Below, one piece after another: positions 5,303 through 9,444 of a stretch of 9,444 bases of DNA. A model generated the notes under the pieces. That model worked only from the letters and a program-made list of their open reading frames with translations. It was not told the DNA's origin and made no database searches. Location of the stretch: NCBI GenBank assembly GCA_964630295.1, contig CAZVTU010000023.1, positions 1-9,444 on the forward strand, read 5' to 3'. The translations under genes and the position numbers were made by a program. Position 1 is the first letter of the stretch; the number at the start of each line of letters is the position of its first letter. Source of the stretch: CAZVTU01 sp964630295 (GTDB lineage: Bacteria; Patescibacteriota; Minisyncoccia; Minisyncoccales; RBG-13-42-11).

Positions 5303-6672
5303 GGGTACATTTCATCGGTATTGGTGGAATTGGTGTTTCAGCTTTAGCTCAATATTATTTAGCAAAGGGTCACAAAGTTAGTGGTTCGGATTTAGTTTCT
5401 TCAGAAATTATTGGTGTCTTAAGAAAAAAGGGGGTTAAGATATTTATAAACTCAAAACTCAAAAGTCAAAAGTCAAAAATACAAGCCAAAATTCAAAATT
5501 TTATTAAAAAATCTAATCTTGTAATCTATTCACCGGCTGTACCAAAAAATCATCCAGAACTAATAAAAGCTAAACAATTAAAAATTAAATCTCTAAGTTA
5601 TCCTCAAGCTTTGGGAGAATTAACAAAAACTCATTTTACTATTGCTGTTTCTGGAACTCATGGCAAAAGCACCACCACAGCAATGGTCGGATTATTATTA
5701 GTTAAGGCTGGTTTAGATCCAACTGTAATTGTAGGGACAAAAATAAAAGAATTTGGAAATAGTAATTGTCGAGTAGGGAAGAGTCAATATTTAGTTATTG
5801 AGGCAGATGAACATTTTGCCTCTTTTTTAAATTACTGGCCTAGAATTATTGTTTTAACCACTATCGAAAAAGACCATCTTGATTACTATAAAAATCTAAA
5901 TAATATTCTTCGAACTTTTAAAAGATATATTGCCCATCTCCCTAAAAATGGTTGGTTAGTGGTAAATAAAGATGATAAGAATACAAATTCCAAATTACAA
6001 ATTCCAAATTACAAATTCCAAATTAAAAAATATTCATTAAAACAACCTGAGGCAAAAAAATTAAAGAAGATTTTGAAAATTCCAGGAGAACATAATGTTT
6101 CTAATGCTTTGGCTACTTTGACAGTAGCGAGGATTTTAGAAATTCCCGATAAAATATCTTTTAAAGCTCTATCAGAATATAAAGGAAGTTGGCGCCGTTT
6201 CGAAGAAAAAATCTGCTATATACCAAATACGAGATACAAAATACGAGTAATCAGTGACTACGGCCATCATCCAACGGAAATAAGAGTTACACTGAAAGCC
6301 GCTCGAGAGAAATATCCCAAAAAGAAAATCTGGTGCGTCTATCAACCCCACCAATACCAGAGAACTTTTTATTTATTTAACGATTTTCTAAAAGTTTTTA
6401 AACAAGCTCCGGTTAATAAATTAATCATCACCGATATTTACGATGTTGCTGGTAGAGAGGAAAAGACAATAAAAAAGAAGATAGATTCAGAAAAATTAGT
6501 AAAAAAAATCAATAAACCTTGGGTGGTTTATCTTCCTAAAAATAAAATAATAAATTATTTAAAGAAAAACCTTCGGAGTGGTTATGCATTAATTATAATG
6601 GGCGCGGGAGATATCTATACGCTTGTGGATTATCTATGCTTGACAGAAAAGAAAAAAAGAAAGAAAATTTAA
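5284..6672 (+). CDS. murC: UDP-N-acetylmuramate--L-alanine ligase carrying three heptamer-repeat inserts
   Basis: MurC adds L-alanine to UDP-MurNAc with ATP, the first peptide step of peptidoglycan synthesis in the cytoplasm. The N-terminal UDP-binding domain has HFIGIGGIGVSALA (9-22). The ATPase domain has SGTHGKSTTTAM (123-134), EADEHFASFLNYWP and EKDHLDYY. The C-terminal domain has PGEHNVSNALAT, SDYGHHPTEI (324-333), YQPHQYQRT, DIYDVAGREE and IMGAGDIY. The 462 residues compare with about 491 in E. coli; the central domain is shortened before PGEHNV. Three segments are encoded by 7-nt tandem repeats: residues 57-66, 234-247 and 313-322. They sit in variable loops and keep the frame, so the enzyme should be functional. 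The start overlaps thpR, with no Shine-Dalgarno sequence evident. A cell wall is implied for this organism. Confidence 0.95.
   Translation: MPSKKLRVHFIGIGGIGVSALAQYYLAKGHKVSGSDLVSSEIIGVLRKKGVKIFINSKLKSQKSKIQAKIQNFIKKSNLVIYSPAVPKNHPELIKAKQLKIKSLSYPQALGELTKTHFTIAVSGTHGKSTTTAMVGLLLVKAGLDPTVIVGTKIKEFGNSNCRVGKSQYLVIEADEHFASFLNYWPRIIVLTTIEKDHLDYYKNLNNILRTFKRYIAHLPKNGWLVVNKDDKNTNSKLQIPNYKFQIKKYSLKQPEAKKLKKILKIPGEHNVSNALATLTVARILEIPDKISFKALSEYKGSWRRFEEKICYIPNTRYKIRVISDYGHHPTEIRVTLKAAREKYPKKKIWCVYQPHQYQRTFYLFNDFLKVFKQAPVNKLIITDIYDVAGREEKTIKKKIDSEKLVKKINKPWVVYLPKNKIINYLKKNLRSGYALIIMGAGDIYTLVDYLCLTEKKKRKKI
5452..5479 (+). repeat. Heptamer array type A (4 units) in murC
   Basis: Units TCAAAAC, TCAAAAG, TCAAAAG and TCAAAAA encode SKLKSQKSKI (residues 57-66), in the variable stretch before LVIYSPAVP of the UDP-binding domain. 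A degenerate tail (ACAAGCCAAAATTCAAAA) follows. Confidence 0.8.
5983..6024 (+). repeat. Heptamer array type B (ACAAATT/CCAAATT, 6 units) in murC
   Basis: Six 7-nt units alternate strictly between ACAAATT and CCAAATT, 42 nt in all, giving an overall period of 14 nt. They encode residues 234-247 (core SKLQIPNYKFQI) in the shortened region of the central domain before PGEHNV. The antisense strand would meet stop codons. Confidence 0.85.
6220..6247 (+). repeat. Heptamer array type C (4 units) in murC
   Basis: Units ATACCAA, ATACGAG, ATACAAA and ATACGAG encode residues 313-322 (IPNTRYKIRV), immediately before the conserved SDYGHHPTEI motif. Unit sequence and copy number match the array in fmt at 1041-1068. 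Confidence 0.8.
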
Positions 6673-6727
6673 TTAGGAACCTTTTTCAAGGTCGAATAAA
6701 CAACACCCCCCAAAATCGGAAGGGGGT

Positions 6728-6751
6728 CGGGGAAACCATTTGGTTTCCCCG
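6728..6751. repeat. Perfect 10-bp GC-rich hairpin, REP-like
   Basis: Arms CGGGGAAACC (6728-6737) and GGTTTCCCCG (6742-6751) flank an ATTT loop. No T-run follows, so it is not a standard terminator. The inner nine pairs match the in-gene hairpin at 3352-3370 except for one base pair, A-T here and C-G there, a compensatory difference. Confidence 0.75.
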
Positions 6752-6765
6752 TGTAGGAAAATATT

Positions 6766-6786
6766 AAAAACCGAGGGTTTTTAAAG
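6766..6786 (+). terminator. Possible weak terminator after murC
   Basis: AAAAACC (6766-6772), triloop GAG and GGTTTTT (6776-6782) make a 7-bp hairpin whose 3' arm ends in five T residues. Only two pairs are G-C, so strength is doubtful. ACCGAG within it can instead pair with CTCGGT at 6854-6859, so the two structures are mutually exclusive. Confidence 0.35.
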
Positions 6787-6859
6787 AGCGAGCCCGAAGC
6801 GAGGCCAAAGGCCGAGCGCCAGAACGAAGTTCTGGAAAGGGCGAGCGACTAAACTCGGT
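6770..6859 (+). other. GC-rich nested stem-loop structure (candidate structured RNA or repeat element)
   Basis: An outer stem pairs ACCGAG (6770-6775) with CTCGGT (6854-6859), extended by TTT/AAA after a GG bulge. Inside, GCCC (6792-6795) can pair with GGGC (6839-6842). That stem encloses two hairpins: GGCC-AAA-GGCC (6803-6813) and CCAGAAC-GAA-GTTCTGG (6819-6835). The region is about 60% G+C in an otherwise AT-rich window and has GAGCGAG-like submotifs on both sides. It ends 9 nt before the ATG of the small membrane protein, so it could be a 5' leader structure. I recognise no named riboswitch or ncRNA; a dispersed palindromic repeat is equally possible. Confidence 0.45.
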
Positions 6860-6868
6860 ATTACCACT

Positions 6869-7045
6869 ATGACTCTTCTTTGGATAATTATTGCGGTTGT
6901 GGTGATTGGGTTAGTCTGGTATTTCTTGATGGGAAAAAAGAAAGGACCAACTTTACCAAAAAAACCAGAAGGCCCAACCACACCAACACCACCGCCTTCA
7001 GAACCTACACCTCCACCACCTCCACCAGAAACTCCAGCAATGTAG
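6869..7045 (+). CDS. Small membrane-anchored proline-rich protein (58 aa)
   Basis: The short protein begins MTLLWIIIAVVVIGLVWYFLMG, a single strong transmembrane helix (residues about 3-21), followed by a KKK stop-transfer cluster. The tail of about 30 residues is dominated by proline, threonine, serine and glutamate (PTTPTPPPSEP, then a run of six prolines). There is no lipobox or signal peptidase site, so it is likely a type I or II bitopic anchor whose flexible tail sits on one face of the membrane. By the positive-inside rule the tail would be cytoplasmic. A strong terminator follows 22 nt after the stop. No Shine-Dalgarno sequence is seen; a GC-rich folded region lies immediately upstream. 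Function is unknown. The polyproline tail is a predicted client of EF-P, encoded at the left edge of this window. Confidence 0.72.
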   Translation: MTLLWIIIAVVVIGLVWYFLMGKKKGPTLPKKPEGPTTPTPPPSEPTPPPPPPETPAM

Positions 7046-7067
7046 TTTTTCTTGTTGATTAAGATTA

Positions 7068-7104
7068 AAAAACTCCATCTATTAAGGTGGAGTTTTTATT
7101 TTTG
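7068..7104 (+). terminator. Rho-independent terminator after the small membrane protein
   Basis: AAAAACTCCA (7068-7077) and TGGAGTTTTT (7088-7097) form a 10-bp stem around a 10-nt loop, and the 3' side continues into TTTTTATTTTT. This closes the small-protein transcript and separates it from the metallopeptidase-like gene. Confidence 0.85.
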
Positions 7105-7111
7105 ATTGAAA

Positions 7112-7155
7112 TTTAGCTTAAAATTTGGCTAAATTTTGGTTTGGGGATAAATTTT
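7112..7155 (+). promoter_or_regulatory. Conserved two-block upstream element, copy 1
   Basis: Block one, TTTAGCTTAAAATTT (7112-7126), is followed by exactly 15 nt and then block two, TGGGGATAAATTTT (7142-7155). The same blocks with the same spacing occur at 7927-7970. TTTAGC here is mirrored by GCTAAA (7128-7133), giving an inverted repeat with a 10-nt centre. The element ends 8 nt before a -35 box, the position of an activator site or UP-like element. Confidence 0.6.
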
Positions 7156-7163
7156 GTTAAAAA

Positions 7164-7193
7164 TTGAAGAAAAAAATAAAGTTGAGGTAAAAT
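7164..7193 (+). promoter_or_regulatory. Promoter of the HELIH protein gene
   Basis: TTGAAG (7164-7169), an 18-nt spacer and TAAAAT (7188-7193) form a sigma-70-type promoter using the same two hexamers as the minus-strand operon promoter. A start 7 nt downstream falls at the ATG (7200), so the transcript should be leaderless. Confidence 0.6.
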
Positions 7194-7199
7194 GAAAAT

Positions 7200-7793
7200 A
7201 TGAATTACCCTAAAATTATTTTTAAATATTCTTGGATTTATGACCAAACTTGGAAAGAGGTATCTTCGGGTAAAAAGAAAAATTATCCTACGCAAAGGAA
7301 AATTTTGAATTACATTAAAAAAGTAGAAAAATTGTGGCGCAAAGAGGAAAAGAAAGTTTTGCAAGAGTTAGCAAAAATTACTCATTTGGAATGGAAAGCA
7401 AAATTTATCACTTGTTATGTGGTTGGCCGGTGTAAGCCATTTTCAGATCCATTAACAATACCGGTTTATGAGAAATATCCGGATTATTTTATTGATGTCT
7501 TAACCCATGAATTAATTCATAATCTTTTTATCCAACCCGGGAATTACCAAAAATCAAAAAAGGCCTGGCAATATTTCCACCAAAAATACAAAAAATTTTC
7601 TCATAACACTAGAATTCACATTCCTCTCCACGCCATTCATTCTCACATTTATTACAAATTCTTTAATGAGCAACGGTTAAAAAGAGATATTAAATTTATA
7701 AGCTTCCTTCCCGACTATAAAAAATCTTGGCAAACCGTTCAAAAAGAAGGGTACAAAAATATAATCAACGAATTTGTAAAACGAATGAGGTAG
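7200..7793 (+). CDS. Putative zinc metallopeptidase-like protein (HExxH motif)
   Basis: This 197-residue soluble protein contains FIDVLTHELIHNLF, a classic HExxH zinc-peptidase helix with His103, Glu104 and His107. A second histidine-rich segment, RIHIPLHAIHSHIYYKFFNEQRL (138-160), offers His140, His144, His147 or His149, or Glu157, as third zinc ligand. The N-terminal half (1-70) is basic and helical, followed by a strand-like FITCYVVGRCKPFSDPLTIPVY. There is no signal peptide or membrane helix, so it should act in the cytoplasm. I do not recognise a named family; the arrangement resembles small minigluzincin-type or other metallopeptidase-like proteins, and the substrate is unknown. The gene stands alone, with its own promoter upstream and a strong terminator downstream. 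Confidence 0.8.
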   Translation: MNYPKIIFKYSWIYDQTWKEVSSGKKKNYPTQRKILNYIKKVEKLWRKEEKKVLQELAKITHLEWKAKFITCYVVGRCKPFSDPLTIPVYEKYPDYFIDVLTHELIHNLFIQPGNYQKSKKAWQYFHQKYKKFSHNTRIHIPLHAIHSHIYYKFFNEQRLKRDIKFISFLPDYKKSWQTVQKEGYKNIINEFVKRMR

Positions 7794-7822
7794 TGAAGTT
7801 TGACATTTTTGTTTTTGGTGGG

Positions 7823-7852
7823 GGTGACAAAATATTGTCACCTTTTTATTTT
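7823..7852 (+). terminator. Strong Rho-independent terminator
   Basis: GGTGACAA (7823-7830), loop AATA, and TTGTCACC (7835-7842) form a perfect 8-bp stem followed directly by TTTTTATTTT. It ends the HELIH gene transcript. Confidence 0.92.
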
Positions 7853-7926
7853 CTCAGGAACACATTCCTTAAACTTTTCTATAAATCGATTCTCTCGGAA
7901 ATTGTTTTACAAAGTGAAATGGTGAT

Positions 7927-7970
7927 TTTAGCTTAAAATTTAAATAAAAGTTGCCTTGGGGATAAATTTT
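7927..7970 (+). promoter_or_regulatory. Conserved two-block upstream element, copy 2
   Basis: TTTAGCTTAAAATTT (7927-7941), 15 unrelated nt, then TGGGGATAAATTTT (7957-7970), matching copy 1 in both blocks and spacing. It lies 10 nt before the -35 box of the prenyl synthase promoter. The GCTAAA mirror arm present in copy 1 is absent here, so dyad symmetry is not essential to the conserved part. Confidence 0.6.
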
Positions 7971-7980
7971 ATAAGGAAAT

Positions 7981-8009
7981 TTAACAAAATTGATAAAATT
8001 TGTTAAGAT
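7981..8009 (+). promoter_or_regulatory. Promoter of the prenyl synthase-idi operon
   Basis: TTAACA (7981-7986), a 17-nt spacer and TAAGAT (8004-8009) form a good sigma-70-type promoter. Transcription should start near 8016, about 8 nt before the ATG at 8024. The -10 box lies inside the TTG-initiated reading-frame extension that begins at 8000, which argues against that start. Confidence 0.6.
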
Positions 8010-8023
8010 ATTTAGATAGAAAG

Positions 8024-9055
8024 ATGAAAAAAGTTAATTTTAAAAATCTTGAAGTTTTTTTTAAGAAAGTAGCTAAGATTGTTGATCCAAAAATCAAAGA
8101 GATTTTGGGTATTTATCTTGACAAGAAAACTCAAAAATTAGTTAATTATCAAATCGAAGTTGGGGGTAAAAGATTCAGACCGACTTTAGCGGTAGCTAGT
8201 TGTTTAGTTTGCGGTGGAAAAATAAATGATGTTTTATATCCGGCTGCCGGTTTAGAGATTTTGCATAATTGCACTTTAATTTATGATGATATAATTGATG
8301 ATAGTAAATTTAGACGAGAAAAACCTAGTACTTGGCAGAGATTCGGAAAATCAATCGCTCAATGTATTGGAATGAATTATGCCGCAGCTGTTTTTCAAGC
8401 AGCAAATCGATCAAGAGATCCAATTAAAAACTCAGAAATGTTTGCTGAAGCAATGAAAATTGTTGTTGAAGGAGAAATTCTTGATATTCTATTTGAACAG
8501 TCAGGAAGAGACAATGAAAAATATGTAAAGGAAAATCGCTATAAAAAAATAACTATTCAAGATTATCTAAGAATGGTAAGTAAAAAGACAGCCTCATTGA
8601 TCAGGGCTTGCTGCCAGGTGGGGGGATTAATGGCTGAAGCTAAAAAATCAGAAATAAATGCTTTAAAAAATTATGGATTTAATTTAGGTATTGCCTTCCA
8701 AATAAAAGACGATATTTTAGATGTTTATGGAAAAAAGAAAGAATTTGGCAAAAGAATTGGTAATGATATTAAGGAAAGAAAATTGGGGAATATAGTTATT
8801 TTTTATGCTTTAAAAGAACTTTCTCCATCGGAAAGAAAAAAAGTTTTAGTTATTTTAAGAAAAAAGAAAATAAAAGATAAAGATATTAAAGAAGTGATAA
8901 AACTAATTAAAGAAACAAAAGCAAAAGAGAGAGCTTATTTATTGGGAGAAAACTATATCAAAAGGGCGAAAGAAAACTTAAGATTCTTACCAAAAAATAA
9001 ATGGAGTAAAATTCTAAATGATATTGCTGATTTTGTAATAGAAAGAAATAAGTAA
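8024..9055 (+). CDS. Trans-polyprenyl diphosphate synthase
   Basis: This all-helical enzyme condenses isopentenyl diphosphate with an allylic diphosphate to build linear prenyl diphosphates. From the ATG it has 343 residues. It shows GGKRFRPTL (47-55), the first Asp-rich motif DDIID (88-92, in HNCTLIYDDIIDDSKFRR), VEGEILDI, KKTASLIRACC, and the second Asp-rich motif DDILD (229-233, in FQIKDDILDVYG), then GKRIGNDIKERKLG. Residues just before the first motif (Cys83, Thr84) are small, which in this family suggests a product longer than farnesyl (C20 or more). That chain-length guess is inference. Segment 160-176 is longer than usual. I chose ATG 8024 over TTG 8000 because the latter overlaps the promoter -10 box. 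The idi-like gene begins 18 nt downstream, which makes an isoprenoid operon. Confidence 0.93.
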   Translation: MKKVNFKNLEVFFKKVAKIVDPKIKEILGIYLDKKTQKLVNYQIEVGGKRFRPTLAVASCLVCGGKINDVLYPAAGLEILHNCTLIYDDIIDDSKFRREKPSTWQRFGKSIAQCIGMNYAAAVFQAANRSRDPIKNSEMFAEAMKIVVEGEILDILFEQSGRDNEKYVKENRYKKITIQDYLRMVSKKTASLIRACCQVGGLMAEAKKSEINALKNYGFNLGIAFQIKDDILDVYGKKKEFGKRIGNDIKERKLGNIVIFYALKELSPSERKKVLVILRKKKIKDKDIKEVIKLIKETKAKERAYLLGENYIKRAKENLRFLPKNKWSKILNDIADFVIERNK

Positions 9056-9073
9056 TTTAAATAAATTAATTTT

Positions 9074-9444
9074 ATGGTAAAATTAGTAATAGTTAATAAT
9101 AAAGACGAAGAAATTGGCTTAGAGGAAAAGCTAAAAGCTCATTTGGGAAAGGGGATTTTACATCGGGCTTTCACAATCTTCGTTTTTAATCCAAAAAGTC
9201 AATTACTAATTCAAAAAAGAAGTAAGAATAAATTTCTCTGGCCATTGGTTTGGGAAACTACTTGTTCCAGTCATCCTCTTCAAAAAGAAGATTACATTAA
9301 AGCTGGCGAAAAAAGATTAAGAAAAGAGTTAGGGGTTAATTGTAAGTTAAAACTTTTAACTAAGTTCCAATATCAAGCAAGATACAAAAATATTGGCTCA
9401 GAAAAGGAAGTATGCGCTCTTTTAGTTGGAAAATATAATGGTAA
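9074..9444 (+). CDS. idi: Isopentenyl-diphosphate delta-isomerase-like Nudix protein, N-terminal part (runs off window)
   Basis: The 123 visible residues match type 1 Idi, which interconverts isopentenyl and dimethylallyl diphosphate. His23 and His30 (in AHLGKGILHRAF) correspond to the E. coli metal ligands H25 and H32. LVWETTCSSHPL is the active-site loop with His67 (E. coli H69). KAGEKRLRKELGV is the Nudix-like helix, and SEKEVCALL provides Glu110 and Glu112 (E. coli E114/E116). The oddity is that the catalytic cysteine position (E. coli C67) is Ser65; a cysteine is present only one residue earlier (Cys64). Placement directly after a prenyl synthase supports an isoprenoid role. The start ATG is preceded by AAATAAATTAATTTT, without a Shine-Dalgarno sequence. 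The C-terminus is outside the window. A different Nudix activity cannot be excluded. Confidence 0.85.
   Translation, partial: MVKLVIVNNKDEEIGLEEKLKAHLGKGILHRAFTIFVFNPKSQLLIQKRSKNKFLWPLVWETTCSSHPLQKEDYIKAGEKRLRKELGVNCKLKLLTKFQYQARYKNIGSEKEVCALLVGKYNG

Larger units (their letters stand above)
6673..6868. repeat. Gene-free hairpin-rich island between murC and the small membrane protein
   Basis: No credible coding region is seen here. The stretch holds successive inverted repeats: ACCTT/AAGGT (6679-6692), CCCCC/GGGGG (6707-6726), a perfect 10-bp stem (6728-6751), AAAAACC/GGTTTTT (6766-6782) and a GC-rich nested structure (6770-6859). Its G+C content is far above that of the neighbouring genes. 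It may be a composite of repeat elements, a structured RNA, or both. Confidence 0.6.

Noticed and set aside
5983..6024. CRISPR-like array
   Set aside because: Units are 7 nt, contiguous, without spacers, and inside the murC reading frame.
6172..6354. 60-residue minus-strand reading frame inside murC
   Set aside because: It lies wholly antisense to a strongly conserved part of murC and has no family resemblance or promoter.
6728..6751. Intrinsic terminator for murC
   Set aside because: The stem is strong but is followed by GTGTAGG, with no U-tract.
6781..6981. 66-residue minus-strand reading frame across the hairpin island
   Set aside because: It is antisense to the structured region and the small membrane protein; its sequence merely mirrors GC-rich palindromes.
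6880..7062. 60-residue plus-strand frame overlapping the small protein
   Set aside because: It is a +1/+2 shadow of the 58-residue frame and lacks the coherent transmembrane and proline-rich layout.
7113..7364. 83-residue minus-strand frame
   Set aside because: It is antisense to the promoter region and the start of the HELIH gene; the Phe/Leu-rich translation reflects A-rich sense DNA.
7727..7936. 69-residue plus-strand frame
   Set aside because: It begins inside the HELIH gene in another frame and runs through the strong terminator at 7823-7852.
8000..8023. TTG start for the prenyl synthase, adding 8 residues
   Set aside because: The codons overlap the probable -10 box (8004-8009), and ATG 8024 is available just downstream.
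1..9444. tRNA or rRNA genes, recoded TGA
   Set aside because: No cloverleaf or rRNA-like segment was seen, and TGA serves as a normal stop (for example at the ends of the hypothetical and Memo-like genes).

Overview
The window is AT-rich bacterial DNA (roughly one third G+C by eye) with very tight gene packing. TGA is used as a stop, the conserved enzymes are short, and convincing Shine-Dalgarno sequences are almost absent. Repeat-derived, stop-free peptides sit inside otherwise conserved enzymes. This looks like a member of the Candidate Phyla Radiation (Patescibacteria, probably a Parcubacteria lineage). That assignment is inferred from gene style and protein resemblance, not from a marker gene.

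Left half (1-4692, minus strand): one tightly packed operon read leftwards from a promoter at about 4702-4730. In transcription order it holds the AmmeMemoRadiSam radical SAM enzyme, the Memo/LigB-like protein (system B), truB, the AMMECR1 protein (system A), a hypothetical protein, fmt, and the start of efp, which leaves the window at base 1. Junctions are gaps of 1-8 nt or overlaps of 4-8 nt, two of them ATGA stop/start overlaps. The complete AMMECR1-Memo-radical SAM triad is therefore interleaved with genes for tRNA modification, initiator-tRNA formylation and translation elongation.

Middle (4733-6672, plus strand): a divergent promoter drives thpR (RNA 2',3'-cyclic phosphodiesterase), which overlaps murC (peptidoglycan). 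From 6673 to 6868 there is no gene but a dense island of hairpins, including a GC-rich nested structure that ends 9 nt before a 58-residue membrane-anchored, proline-rich small protein (6869-7045), which is followed by a clear terminator.

Right part (7046-9444, plus strand): a probable zinc metallopeptidase-like protein (HELIH motif) with its own promoter and terminator, then a trans-prenyl diphosphate synthase followed by an isopentenyl-diphosphate isomerase-like gene cut by the window end. Both promoters here are preceded by the same 44-nt two-block sequence.

The most unusual theme is a set of six short tandem arrays, all with a 7-nt period but belonging to three sequence families, all inside coding regions and all oriented so that the coding strand stays open. 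A second repeat class consists of GC-rich perfect hairpins; one lies in frame in the Memo gene, and an intergenic copy differs by a compensatory base-pair change. Operon-head genes appear to be transcribed with leaders of only about 0-8 nt.
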